The translations under genes were made by a program, and so were the position numbers. The notes under the pieces are model-generated. The model was not told the origin of the DNA. It did not search any database and worked only from the letters and a program-made list of their open reading frames with translations. From Flectonema sp. DT1601 (taxonomy: Eukaryota; Euglenozoa; Diplonemea; Diplonemida; Diplonemidae), in contig OZ025791.1 of the NCBI GenBank assembly GCA_964019425.1, positions 534,501 to 598,500 on the forward strand: DNA of 64,000 nt, written 5' to 3'. Shown here in pieces: positions 10,745-20,585 of the stretch. Each line of letters begins with the position of its first letter. Position 1 is the stretch's first letter.

Positions 10745-12907
10745 TCACGGTTCAGCCAGTTCTCCCAAAACTTTGTCTATCTCCTTATTTGGTAGGCAAA
10801 TACTTCGGCTGTGTTCAGCTATAGTTGGTTGCAATAACAAAGAGAACACATGTGACTGTGATAAAATTGAATCCGGAGGCGCATATCCAATAAAAACTAC
10901 TAATTGTTGTTTTTCTAATGAATTAAACAAATGGTTTAAAGTGTTCTCTGAAAGGGGTCTTGGATACACTTCAAGGGTAGAAGTAGTGGGTGTAATATCA
11001 ACTGTATAACCCACATCATGAGTTATCGACATCATTCCCGCTAATTGCAAATAACATTCCTGTGCTTGAGATTCACCAAAAAATATATCACAGTCTTTCC
11101 AAGACCAGCTAATTATATTTTCTTTCAACGAATTAACCTGAGACCCAGGAGTCAGTGTTTCGTAATGAGTGAGTACATTTTTAATTCTAGCATACCACTC
11201 TTTCGACATAGACGCTGAGATAATTCTTTCCCAATAATCACTTTCTTTTGTGATCGGTTTCCAAAAGCATCCATACTCAGATAGGATGTGAACATCTTTA
11301 ACTGAAATCTCATGTTTTTTTAATATTTCTACAATGCAACTGCCAGAGAGAGAGTCAAATATCACGATATTGAAACCTCCGTCTTGCATCTTTTTAATAC
11401 TTTCACGTGTAACAGCTCCACTAGTTAGGGATATTGTTGTAAGTATTAATAATCTTGGTTGGTTTTTATTTTTTAGAGTTTTTGATAGTTGTATTGCTTG
11501 GCTTACAAGTGATTGTCTTTGAAGTGATTGAGAAGAGTCTTCGCTAGCTATCAAATCAGACACAAATGATTTACCCCACGGAGCTGCTCCGTGACTTCTG
11601 ACGTATTCATATAAAGATCTATGACGGTCTGATCGTTCTTCAGCACCCATTGATAAAGCGAATTTAATCTTATGAGTGACACTGTTTATATCCCATGGGT
11701 TTATTCGAACAGCATTTGCAAGGCATCTCGCTGCTCCTGCGAATTCTGATAGTATCAAAACTCCCTTGTTGGCTTCTTGACATGCCACAAACTCCTGACA
11801 CACGACATTCATTCCATCTCTAAGAGAGGTAACGAGAAACACATCGGCTATGCTGTACAGTGCAACCAAATCGGAAAATGGAACAGTGTCGTATTTGTAA
11901 TGGACTGCCGTATGTTCAAGTGATGAATACTTTGCGTTTATCCTTCCGACCAGTGCCTCAACTTCTTTACGAAGTTCTTGGTAGTGTTGAACAGAGTCAC
12001 GTGATGGTACAGCAATCTGTACGAGGGTTACATTCCCAACTAGTGTGGGGTCGTCTTCAAGTAGTTTTTCAAATGCCAATAATTTCTGAGGCAGTCCTTT
12101 TATATAATCCATTCTATCAACTCCGAGTAATAATTTAGTACCTGCGAATCTCCTCCTCAGCTCTTGGATCTTGTTCTCTACATCTTTACTGCTGAGAGCC
12201 GATTGGAGTCTAGTGAGGTTTAGACCAACGGGGTAGACTCCAACTTTTACTTTTCGATCATCAAGCGGGATTTGATAAGCCTTTGTATCAATATTTAGTA
12301 CTCGTATTACAGTATTTGTGAAGTGTTGGCAATAATCATATGTGTGAAATCCAATAACGTTTGACCCAAGCACCCCTCGAAGGAGCTGTTTTCTCCAAGG
12401 GAGCTTTCTGTATACGTCAGATGAAGGAAAAGGAATATGAAGAAAAAATCCAATTTTTCCAGTTATCCCAGCCTCTCGTAACATATTAGGTAATAAGAAT
12501 AAGTGATAATCATGAACCCATATTATATCTCCTTCTTCGTATACTTTGACGATTTCATCACAGAAAAGTTGATTAACTTGTTGGTAAGCATCGAATGATT
12601 CTGGAGGGAAGTCAGTTATTTCTTTGTAATGGAATACAGGCCACAGAATCGCATTACTGAAGACATTATAGTGTAAGTCGTATAAATCTTTATCAACAGG
12701 GACCGAATGGTAATCTTCTGACGTGAGAGATAATTCACCTTTTCCTGTCTCACCAGTTCCTGAGTAGCCCATCCAAATCATTTTCATTTCACTGAGTCCA
12801 ATCGCTACCTCTTTCAATGCCGGTACTAATCCCCCTGATGAAGATATTACAGCTCCGTCTACAACCATCACGGGTAGTTTATTTACGATTACTAATAGCC
12901 TACCCAT
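10745..12907 (-). CDS. Trehalose-6-phosphate synthase with degenerate C-terminal phosphatase-like domain
   Basis: The product is 720 residues. Residues 1 to about 465 form a GT20 trehalose-6-phosphate synthase domain that joins UDP-glucose and glucose-6-phosphate. Visible motifs are VNKLPVMV at the start, the SSGGLVPAL loop, WMGYSG, HDYHL, RMDYIKGLPQKL, TSLRDGMNVVCQEFVACQ and LSEFAGAAR, so the synthase half looks active. Residues about 490-720 align with a HAD-type trehalose-phosphate phosphatase, but the DxDGT nucleophile motif is replaced by LLILTTISLTSGAV and later acidic motifs are not evident. That half is probably not a phosphatase, as in some plant and fungal two-domain relatives. The chosen ATG is six residues before VNKLPV, which fits the family start. 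A CAG at 12926-12928 gives an 18-nt leader. Confidence 0.9.
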   Translation of the reverse strand: MGRLLVIVNKLPVMVVDGAVISSSGGLVPALKEVAIGLSEMKMIWMGYSGTGETGKGELSLTSEDYHSVPVDKDLYDLHYNVFSNAILWPVFHYKEITDFPPESFDAYQQVNQLFCDEIVKVYEEGDIIWVHDYHLFLLPNMLREAGITGKIGFFLHIPFPSSDVYRKLPWRKQLLRGVLGSNVIGFHTYDYCQHFTNTVIRVLNIDTKAYQIPLDDRKVKVGVYPVGLNLTRLQSALSSKDVENKIQELRRRFAGTKLLLGVDRMDYIKGLPQKLLAFEKLLEDDPTLVGNVTLVQIAVPSRDSVQHYQELRKEVEALVGRINAKYSSLEHTAVHYKYDTVPFSDLVALYSIADVFLVTSLRDGMNVVCQEFVACQEANKGVLILSEFAGAARCLANAVRINPWDINSVTHKIKFALSMGAEERSDRHRSLYEYVRSHGAAPWGKSFVSDLIASEDSSQSLQRQSLVSQAIQLSKTLKNKNQPRLLILTTISLTSGAVTRESIKKMQDGGFNIVIFDSLSGSCIVEILKKHEISVKDVHILSEYGCFWKPITKESDYWERIISASMSKEWYARIKNVLTHYETLTPGSQVNSLKENIISWSWKDCDIFFGESQAQECYLQLAGMMSITHDVGYTVDITPTTSTLEVYPRPLSENTLNHLFNSLEKQQLVVFIGYAPPDSILSQSHVFSLLLQPTIAEHSRSICLPNKEIDKVLGELAEP

Positions 12908-13594
12908 GTTGTTGTTTGTTTAATTCTGTTAGAGTTTTTGGAATAGAATTAAAATAGATAACCCTCTCTGGATGAAGTAGTAATAAACGAGTGTACCAAA
13001 CACCCCTTGGTCTGCTATTTTTATGAATATTTTAAATTCGTTCATGAAAAAAAAAAACATATAAGCTGTTGTGCGTGTTTTTTTTTCTGAATATTATTTA
13101 TTGCTTTTGCACAAAAAGAGAAATGGGGGGGGAAAAAAAAACCAGAATAATAAAATCGAAAACGTAAAAAGAATTCAAATGGGATACAAGATCTCTACTT
13201 TGTTACTGGCTATGTAGGAATGTGACACGTCTATGTAACCATCTATGGTATAACGTCATGGAATATGAGGGGGACAGTCAGACGGTCACATCACATCCGA
13301 AACCCAAGTCAACAACTGAACTCACCAACTTATCAAAATAACTCTACCGTGAGGGAGCAGGCAAGGGGGGGAAAACGGGGTGGAAACGGAAAAAAAAAAA
13401 AAAAAAAAGAAGAAAAAAAAAATGAATGACCGAAAAAATACTACACCATAGCTCCCCCTAAACGACACAAAAGAAAAAAAAAAAGTTCGGTTTTTCCCCA
13501 TCTCCAGAGGAAGTTTATCTACTTCGGAATACTGAAGTCAGTTCCTCAATATCATTCTTGTGTGTGTGTACCTTCATAGTAATGTTGTACTTTA
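12908..13594. other. Intergenic, no gene seen
   Basis: The stretch 13185-13370 is less homopolymeric than the rest, but I found no frame or RNA fold to support a gene. The rest is poly-A/G-rich flank. Confidence 0.5.
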
Positions 13595-14829
13595 CTATCC
13601 ATTAAGATTTGGAGGGAATCGAGAGAGTTTCATAATTCCTTGAGACGCTCCTGGTCTTGCAGGAGACGACTTAGTTGAGCGGGATGGTGAAGCCGGTTGG
13701 TTGATCGCATTCTCGTTTGCGTTTCGTAGAATTCTCGTCTCTATTTCTGGATCCTCATCTTCGAAGTTAAGAGCCTGACAAGGTTTTCCTCTCCGAGTTA
13801 TTAAGAATCCATCGAGGTCTCCTAAATTAACTTCTTCAAGTTCCTCTCTTTCTTTCTTAGTGTGTCCTAACATATCCGCCAGTTGTAATGCAATCGCGTT
13901 GATATAAGGAGTCTGACCAACAATTAAGACGATGTCATCTTCTAAGTCTCCAGCTAATCTTTGGTGAAGAGCATTTCTATTTTCATTGTCTAAGCTGTGG
14001 TTTAAACCATATATATTTGGTTTGGTGTAGTTTTTTACCATAGTTCTCATGGTAACGTTCGTACCAGTTGGTTGTTCGTAGAGAACATTTAAATCACATT
14101 CGTGAGTTCCAATATTCTGAATAGCGTCTTCAATAATCTCGTACTGCTTTGGTACTTTAGCTTTGAGTCTTCCATCTTTTTCATCACGAAAACCGTTTTG
14201 GGACAACCCTCTCAATGGGTTTACAACCTTTGCGCATTTCTGTGCTTTTCTACGTTGCTGTCCAATCTGTTTTTTTTTCCTTTTTTTTTTTTTTTCCCGC
14301 ATTTCTGAATGTGTCAACCAGTAACAAAGCATACCATCAGAAGCTCATGGGCTGTCTGCATGCATCTTGTTGCAGGGGATGCGTAGGCAACAACTACTCT
14401 TCGTAGGTGTCGATCATAAATACCATCACGCGCAGTCTCTATTTGTGCCAAACCTCTGCTTGTAATATCTGCTTCGATACATTGCTCTCTGTAGTCGTTT
14501 AACTGTTCGCTTCGGTCCTGTTGGTTTTATTGTTTAAATTGATAGTCAGTTGTTGCTTAAGTTAAAAGATGAATACATACGACGCCGTCTTCATGTTTGG
14601 GATAGTCGACGTCTACATTAGCAGTGTTTGCGCAGTTTAGACACAAATAAGCAACGTGTTTGATATCACTCGACTCCCCCCCTGCCCCCGGCAGTACCAT
14701 TTGCTCGAATTTCTCTTCTCTTCTTCTCGGTGGTGGAGGAGCTCTTATCCGTTGCATACACATGTATAATGCCACAATTAATATGAAGGCAGTGAAGCAA
14801 AACACAATGACCATGGGAACCTCCGCCAT
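13595..14829 (-). CDS. Membrane-anchored histidine-phosphatase-fold pseudoenzyme, three exons
   Basis: Exons are 14581-14829, 14335-14517 and 13595-14266; introns 14518-14580 (GTATGT...CAACAG) and 14267-14334 (GTATGC...AAACAG) are phase 0. The product is about 367 residues. A membrane segment (MVIVFCFTAFILIVALYM) opens the protein, followed by Pro/Arg-rich sequence. The fold then follows the phosphoglycerate-mutase/histidine-phosphatase pattern: HVAYLCLNCANTAN sits where VYLVRHGETAN is expected, ITSRGLAQIETARD matches LTxxGxxQA, YASPATRCMQTAHELL matches the SPLxRxxQTA motif, and IVLIVGQTPYINAIALQL matches the VxHG motif. Both catalytic His residues appear replaced (LNC for RHG, GQ for H), so it is probably a pseudophosphatase. 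A strong acceptor (TTTTTACTCAG) at 14865-14867 gives a 35-nt leader. Confidence 0.78.
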
Positions 14830-15279
14830 TTTCGAAAATGTGTGGCCCCCCTACCCCTAACAGCCTGAGTAAAAATAACAAAAATAAGTTGCCTTTCTCA
14901 ATACAGATGATTGCTTCTGACTTCTATCGCTGCTGGCATTCTATAACAAAAGATATTAAACAGCCACTGAGTCATATCGTTATAAACACAAATGGTAATG
15001 CAAATATTTGTTGCCTTTTCTACACACATCATTAGCAACGACACACATGTTGTATATTGTTCACAATGTGGTTAATAAGACAACAATCTCCTTGGTAATA
15101 GTTTGAGGATAGCAGCACACTACCATATGTGGAATATAACGAGGTGTGTGTTGTGTGCACTAATTTAAAAAAGAAATATCCCGAAGATACAAATCTGCAA
15201 AATATGAAAGAAAAAAAAAACTAATTGCTAAGTGCGGTCTACCAGCAATAATAGTTAAAACAAGCCATGTGTGAGAATA
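14830..15279. other. Intergenic, no gene seen
   Basis: It includes the 35-nt leader of the phosphatase-like gene and the 3' flank of the next gene upstream. Short plus-strand frames here have no support. Confidence 0.5.
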
Positions 15280-15924
15280 CTACCTACCAACTAATGACAA
15301 GGGCACAACAGATAGAAATTTACTAATTCTGGACTGGTTCTGAAGTATTCGATAAAGTAGTCGAATCACAAGTACCCAAATAAGGAATCTGACGGCACTC
15401 CAGACGCTGCTGCTACGACGACGTGGTCTGGACTGAAGTCGAATGGATCCACGTGATACCTGAACAGAGTAATGTGTTAACCCACGTTGAGACAGACATT
15501 TATCAATTTGATATCTAACTGGTTCATAACCTGAATATGAGAAACCATTAGAGAATGGAACCATTTCAATAATATCAAGTGATGCTTCATCAGCTCTCAT
15601 CCGAAGTCTGTAAGTCAGAACTGACATCATCCGACGAGCCTCATGTATGATTGCTGTGCTTCTCATTTCTTCTAATGCTGAGTCAAGTCCAATGACTTCC
15701 TCTGCCCAATACAAGTCAGGTGCACTTGCTGTTATCACTTCCTTTTTAACTCTCGGATGTTGATATTTCTCAGAATACTCACTCTCCCAGTTACTCGATT
15801 TCTCTTTAACCTCATTCTCTCTCAGCATTTCTGTTGCCCAATTATCTTCATCTTTGCCGCTAGTCCAATTCGGTGGAATCAAATGGCTGTTGTCATCTAC
15901 ATCATTATCACTAATGCAGGCCAT
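15280..15924 (-). CDS. Unknown protein with C-terminal membrane segment
   Basis: I do not recognise this 214-residue protein. It opens with an acidic, polar region (MACISDNDVDDNS), has a mixed charged middle with helical heptads around ALEEMRSTAIIHEARRMMSVL, then RPRRRSSS and a hydrophobic segment (VWSAVRFLIWVLVIRLLYRI) near residues 174-193, ending about 20 residues later. That layout suggests a tail-anchored or single-pass protein facing the cytoplasm, which is inference. A TTCACAG acceptor at 15939-15941 gives a 14-nt leader. That leader holds an earlier out-of-frame ATG at 15930-15932 that starts a short overlapping upstream frame, so start choice could be regulated or the acceptor may differ. 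No intron was seen. Confidence 0.65.
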   Translation of the reverse strand: MACISDNDVDDNSHLIPPNWTSGKDEDNWATEMLRENEVKEKSSNWESEYSEKYQHPRVKKEVITASAPDLYWAEEVIGLDSALEEMRSTAIIHEARRMMSVLTYRLRMRADEASLDIIEMVPFSNGFSYSGYEPVRYQIDKCLSQRGLTHYSVQVSRGSIRLQSRPRRRSSSVWSAVRFLIWVLVIRLLYRILQNQSRISKFLSVVPLSLVGR

Positions 15925-16212
15925 GTTGTCATTGTCTACTGTGAATAGTTGTTAGTGTCGCACTCTATTTAGGGTCTTGGTGGATTAATACAGTTGTTGC
16001 AAAGCCTCTAAATCTACCGGTTTAGAGTTACGATACAGTGACGTGTACCACAAACCTGTCTCGCATAAAGAAGATATCCTTTTAGTCGCTGTGACGGATT
16101 CGTTCTAGGCAGTAGTTATCAGACTCGTCTGAGCTACACACATGCCAATGTACACGATGGTGAAAACTGTCTCACTGGGTCATTTAATTGTTCCATCAGA
16201 AAACACGAGTTG

Positions 16213-17150
16213 CTACTGAACGCCTGGTCTATGAATTGCTGAACAAACCAATCTCCCGCTGGCATGTCCGACGTCCTCGGCGTCAATTAATACTGTCTCG
16301 CCTGGTATTGTTTAGTTTGATTGATTGGTAACAACTGCTAAAGTGAAGCTATGATAAGAAAGGAAAGCATACCCACCACTAATTCAGAACCATACAAGAG
16401 TGATTTCCTTACGAAGACGTCTGGAGTTCCATCTCCCATCTTCACAAACCCAAACCCTTTTTCAGAACTCCAGGAACCCACAACACCCTCACGGTTTTTG
16501 AATGCGGTTACAGCTTCCTTCTTTAGTTGTTTTATAGGTGCTGGGTATGAATCTCGAGGTCGCTTTTCAAAACCCCTTTGACCTGGTTGAACAGCATAAG
16601 GGAAATAAGACTGGGTAGCATAATTATGAGGAGAGTAGATATTAACAGGATTACTATAAGCTGTTGTAGCATTATACTTTGATTGATTGAATGCTATTGT
16701 TGCTGTCGAAGGAAGAGAAGCTTGTGGTTGTATAAGTTGCGGAGGTGATGTCATGTGCAGATGCTGAGAGGGAGCAAAGAGCTCGCTTTCTTCGACGAGA
16801 CGTTCACCGCCTTCTTCTAGTGCAACAAACCATGCTAACAGACCACCTCCTTCATATCTCTCAATTACAACACCTGGTCCGTTTGGTGTATCAACTCTCT
16901 GACCTTTCATGTCTGCAGTGATTTCCTCATCATCCGAATCTGGATCCCCATCTCCATCATTTGAAGGCTGTGGGAAGTATCCAATACGAATTGATGGGCT
17001 CGGTAGTGATGGGCTGCTCTCTCTATTTGATATACTCACAGTTGATGTTATTCCTGGTACTACATAAGTACTCCCACTAGGAACCTGACCGATAACTGAC
17101 TTACAGCATCCAGGTGATCCTAATCCTTCACCGCAATCTCCGCAAAACAT
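16213..17150 (-). CDS. Cold-shock-domain protein, two exons
   Basis: Exon 1 is 16373-17150 and exon 2 is 16213-16301; the 71-nt intron 16302-16372 is phase 1 (GTATGC...ACCAG). The product is about 288 residues. Splicing joins GSELVV to GETVLIDAEDVGHASGRLV, completing a cold-shock domain whose first half has GVVGSWSSEKGFGFVKM (RNP1-like) and PDVFVRKSLL (RNP2-like). Such domains bind single-stranded RNA or DNA. The N-terminal part has a CGDCG...GCC cluster, an acidic DPDSDDEE stretch and a small beta-rich module (GPGVVIERYEGGGLLAWFV). The middle is Gln/Tyr/Pro-rich and likely disordered. Without the splice the domain would be cut short, which is the main support for the intron. A CAG at 17165-17167 leaves a 14-nt leader. 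Confidence 0.8.
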
Positions 17151-17230
17151 CCCCCTCCTCCTACCTGGTGTAAAATAGTACTTTAAAACATATCACAGTA
17201 TTCTAATAAGAAGCGAAAGTTTAGTTTAGT

Positions 17231-17660
17231 TTAGTTAGCAAAATACAAACTGATGACTACGAGGGGTCTGGGTAGCCCGCATCAGTAAGGACCCAATCGC
17301 GAAGATTGTAGTTTCATAGTATTGGCTGGAAGTGATCGACTTCCAGCCTCCACCTTGCCCAGAGGCTAACAGGTTGTAAACAACTAAAGAAAATAAAAGA
17401 GAAACGATCTGGGAGTGGGGGGAAGGTGAAAAAAAATAAAAAATCTTCCTTCTTTCATATACATCTTTCTTTATAATACGACCACATGTGCCATATGCCC
17501 ACACTCCACGAAAGAAAACAGAAAACCCCGGAACAGTACCGAGGATCGTTCACCCGCAGTTGTCCAAAGCATTATAAGTGTACTGTGGGCTTACCGAAAA
17601 GCTTTAGAAATGTACCACAAAAGATTTGGGCAGAAAGGATAGTGCTAAAGTAGTCACTTG
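17231..17660. repeat. Diverged direct repeat, copy 1 (long form)
   Basis: Its two ends match copy 2 at 17702-17910. The head, ACTGATGACTACGAGGGG then GTAGCCCGC, resembles the head of copy 2. The tail, CCAAAGCATTATAA then ACCGAAAAGCTTTAGAAA and TTTGGGCAG, resembles its tail. The middle is an extra insert with a short perfect hairpin at 17324-17348. Open frames on the minus strand have no recognisable product. Origin unknown; it could be a decayed non-autonomous element or old flanking duplication next to the repeat-protein locus. Confidence 0.5.
17324..17348. repeat. Perfect inverted repeat (10-bp stem, 5-nt loop)
   Basis: GGCTGGAAGT is followed by GATCG and then ACTTCCAGCC. It lies inside the long copy of the diverged direct repeat. 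Function unknown. Confidence 0.6.
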
Positions 17661-17701
17661 AAATAATAATTATTGTAATTAGGGAGAGAGACAACAGCTA
17701 G

Positions 17702-17910
17702 TTAGAATAAGTTAGCAAGTCCAGAACTGATGACTGCGGGGGTTTTGTAACCCGCACCGCAATCATGGGGATTGTGTTCTTGTAACTTCGGCCGAAAGGA
17801 TTGACCAACAGATGTCCACCAAGATGTTGAAAACAGTCCAAAACATTATAATTGTACCGAAAAGCTTTAGAAAAGTACCACAAATATTGGGCAGCACATA
17901 GCCACATCAC
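17702..17910. repeat. Diverged direct repeat, copy 2 (short form)
   Basis: Same orientation as copy 1 and clearly related at both ends, but lacking its middle. Shared segments include ACTGATGACTGCGGGGG near the left end and ACCGAAAAGCTTTAGAAAAG near the right end. Age looks old, as matches are broken every 10-20 bases. Confidence 0.5.
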
Positions 17911-18146
17911 TCAGCAAGAAATGAAAACAAAAGGATCAGGTAAGATGACAGTCAGTTTAAAGTCATAACTGCGTCGGACTTGAAGAGATTTCAATTAAAA
18001 AGTTGAAAATAAAAAAGAAATGATGTGGGGTTATCACAAATAAATAATCAAATCAATCGACAAATCGTAAGGAAATCAAACAAATAATAGTATGGTTTCA
18101 GAGTTAAAATTGAAAAAAAAAAAAAAAACTTTTTTCGGACTATTGG

Positions 18147-18496
18147 TTTGAGGCATCTGTAGTGAGCTTGACAATGGCAGAGCTTAGTCACCCGGTACCA
18201 CAAGCGCAACAACTCTCCCTCGCATTCATTGTGTCGTTCTGTGGCCATGGACCATAGTCACCGTACCCAGTACAGAGTCCGTATTTAGCATAGATGTAGC
18301 AGTTGAAGAATGTACCGTCAGCGTCATGCCAAACTCTCTTTCTACCGTTTTCGAGGAAAGCCTTTGTCAGTGCACCAACTTATATACGCGTGGTTTTCAC
18401 TTTTCGGTTCAATTACTCTCCTATTTGTTAGAATTCTGCCATCGGGATTGCTGAAGACAATACGACAACTGAAGCGAGAGTGATCATACGAGACAT
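18147..18496 (-). pseudogene. Decayed copy of the secreted Cys-rich repeat-protein gene
   Basis: The ATG at 18496 begins the same signal peptide (MSRMITLASVVVLSSAIPMA) as the two intact genes to the right, but a stop follows right after MAEF and the frame is then disrupted. The Cys-rich core is still nearly identical at the DNA level over the WHDADGTFFNCYIYAKYGL part and the CTGYGDYGPWPQ part. The 45-nt repeat array is reduced to one degenerate remnant near 18147-18185. Its upstream flank is almost identical to that of the next gene, so this is a recently duplicated gene that lost its array and reading frame. No product is expected. Confidence 0.8.
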
Positions 18497-19193
18497 GTTG
18501 ATGGGTTGGTAACTGTACAATAATTATATTGCCGACTAATACAACTAATAAGAATACACTAATATCCAAACGAAGATGTGGTAGTAATATACATCAAACA
18601 AGAATTGAGCATGAGAACGCATAAAAGCAAGTAGATCGTCTTACTGAACCACTACAAGCGTACGTATAGACTACCAACCTCCGAAGAATCATTAAGTGCG
18701 GGTTAAATGAGGGATAGAAATGTTCTTTTAATAAAGTAGGTAAGGTTTATGTCAATTGTTCTGTAAAGTGGAGGAGAAATTCTTGCCCTCATTGAGAAGA
18801 TAATTTTCCATTCCAACTTTTCCCTTTGTGAATTCTAAGTGTCACAAAAGAAGACATTTTCCTTATGAGGTCTTCACGGTTCTATTCGAGATTCCAAACA
18901 TAAAAGTATAATATTCATCAAAAGCTTTGTGCTGCGGAATGGTAAAAAAGAGAGGGGAGAAAAATCATTAGGGGCACAATATTTAAAAACTCTGTTGAGA
19001 TCCCTGATAATGAAAGGAGCATGAAGCAGTCACAGAAAAGGCGTGTAACTTTTACTTGGATCCCAACATCTTACATCAAGGACGCGACGAGTTTGAAAAC
19101 AAACGAGAGGGTGTTGGAGATAATTACTGTTCAAATTGAAAAGGCCAGTAGTTAATAAAAGTTTACAGTTTATTTAAAACATTACATTTTAAA
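18497..19193. repeat. Tandem-duplicated spacer, copy 1
   Basis: Nearly identical (a handful of differences and small indels) to 20586-21280. It runs from the leader of the decayed copy to the stop codon of the first intact repeat-protein gene, so it contains the 3' flank of one gene and the 5' flank of the next. The near identity indicates a recent tandem duplication. Confidence 0.9.
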
Positions 19194-20585
19194 TTACGGA
19201 GGAGCAGGTGATTGTGGCATCTGTGGAACGTTTGATGGCATCTGTGGTGAGCTTGATGATGGCATCTGTGGAACGTTTGATGGCATCTGCTGCGGAACGT
19301 TTGATGGCATTTGTGGTGAGCTTGATGATGGCATCTGTGGAACGTTTGATGGCATCTGCTGCGGAACGTTTGATGGCATCTGCTGCGGAACGTTTGATGG
19401 CATTTGTGGTGAGCTTGATGATGGCATCTGCGGAACGTTTGATGGCATCTGTGGTGAGCTTGATGATGGCATCTGTGGAACGTTTGATGGCATTTGTGGT
19501 GAGTACGATGATGGCATCTGCGGAACGTTTGATGGCATCTGTGGTGAGCTTGATGATGGCATCTGCGGAACGTTTGATGGCATTTGTGGTGAGTACGATG
19601 ATGGCATCTGAGGAACATTTGATGGCATTTGTGGTGAGCTTGATGATGGCATCTGTGGAACGTTTGATGGCATCTGTGGTGAGCTTGATGATGGCATCTG
19701 TGGAACGTTTGATGGCATCTGTGGTGAGCTTGATGATGGCATCTGTGGAACGTTTGATGGCATTTGTGGTGAGTACGATGATGGCATCTGTGGAACGTTT
19801 GATGGCATCTGTGGTGAGCTTGATGATGGCATCTGTGGAACGTTTGATGGCATCTGTGGTGAGCTTGATGATGGCATCTGCGGAACGTTTGATGGCATCT
19901 GTGGTGAGTACGATGACGGCATCTGTGGAACGTTTGATGGCATCTGTGGTGAGCTTGATGATGGCATCTGTGGAACGTTTGATGGCATTTGTGGTGAGTA
20001 CGATGATGGCATCTGTGGTGAGCTTGATGATGGCATCTGCGGAACGTTTGATGGCATCTGTGGTGAGCTTGATGATGGCATCTGCGGAACGTTTGATGGC
20101 ATCTGTGGAACGTTTGATGGCATCTGTGGTGAGTACGATGACGGCATCTGCGGAACGTTTGATGGCATTTGTGGTGAGTACGATGATGGCATCTGAGGAA
20201 CATTTGATGGCATCTGTGGTGAGTACGATGACGGCATCTGTGGGGCGTTGGATCTAGGAGCGTTAGTCACTAGGTAGTCCCCTCCACCACAAGCGCAACA
20301 ACTCTCCCTCGCAGTCATTGGTTTGTACTGTGGCCATGGACCATAGTCACCGTACCCAGTACAGAGTCCGTATTTAGCATAGATGTAGCAGTTGAAGAAT
20401 GTACCGTCAGCGTCATGCCAAACTCTCTTTCTACCATTTCCGAGGTCAGCCAACCTATCAGTGCACCCATTTGTGTATGCGAGGGTGGCCACCTGACGGC
20501 TTAATTCTTTTTTTTGTAAGAATTCTGCCATCGGGATTGCTGAAGACAATACGACAACTGAAGCGAGAGTGATCATACGAGACAT
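19194..20585 (-). CDS. Secreted Cys-rich protein with PQMPS repeats, copy A
   Basis: The 463-residue product has a signal peptide (MSRMITLASVVVLSSAIPMA), then a Cys-rich module with CTDRLADLG, RKRVWHDADGTFFNCYIYA, CTGYGDYGPW and TARESCCACGGG. After NAPRS comes a long array of PQMPSSSS/PQMPSNV units (15 residues, 45 nt) ending PQMPQSPAPP. Cys-rich modules ending in CCACGGG recur in secreted proteins of many protists. The repeats should be extended, Ser/Pro-rich and possibly O-glycosylated, suggesting a surface, matrix or adhesive role; that is inference. Units vary (SSS or SYS, some PQQMP) and use CCA or CCG synonymously, as expected of an array turning over by unequal exchange. The start follows a CAG at 20602-20604, 16 nt upstream. 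Confidence 0.85.
   Translation of the reverse strand: MSRMITLASVVVLSSAIPMAEFLQKKELSRQVATLAYTNGCTDRLADLGNGRKRVWHDADGTFFNCYIYAKYGLCTGYGDYGPWPQYKPMTARESCCACGGGDYLVTNAPRSNAPQMPSSYSPQMPSNVPQMPSSYSPQMPSNVPQMPSSYSPQMPSNVPQMPSNVPQMPSSSSPQMPSNVPQMPSSSSPQMPSSYSPQMPSNVPQMPSSSSPQMPSNVPQMPSSYSPQMPSNVPQMPSSSSPQMPSNVPQMPSSSSPQMPSNVPQMPSSYSPQMPSNVPQMPSSSSPQMPSNVPQMPSSSSPQMPSNVPQMPSSSSPQMPSNVPQMPSSYSPQMPSNVPQMPSSSSPQMPSNVPQMPSSYSPQMPSNVPQMPSSSSPQMPSNVPQMPSSSSPQMPSNVPQQMPSNVPQQMPSNVPQMPSSSSPQMPSNVPQQMPSNVPQMPSSSSPQMPSNVPQMPQSPAPP
19203..20246. repeat. 45-nt tandem repeat array within copy A
   Basis: The unit is 45 nt, encoding PQMPSSSSPQMPSNV on the minus strand, with variants that drop or add half-units. The unit contains no stop in at least two other frames, so long false frames appear across the array. 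Confidence 0.9.
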
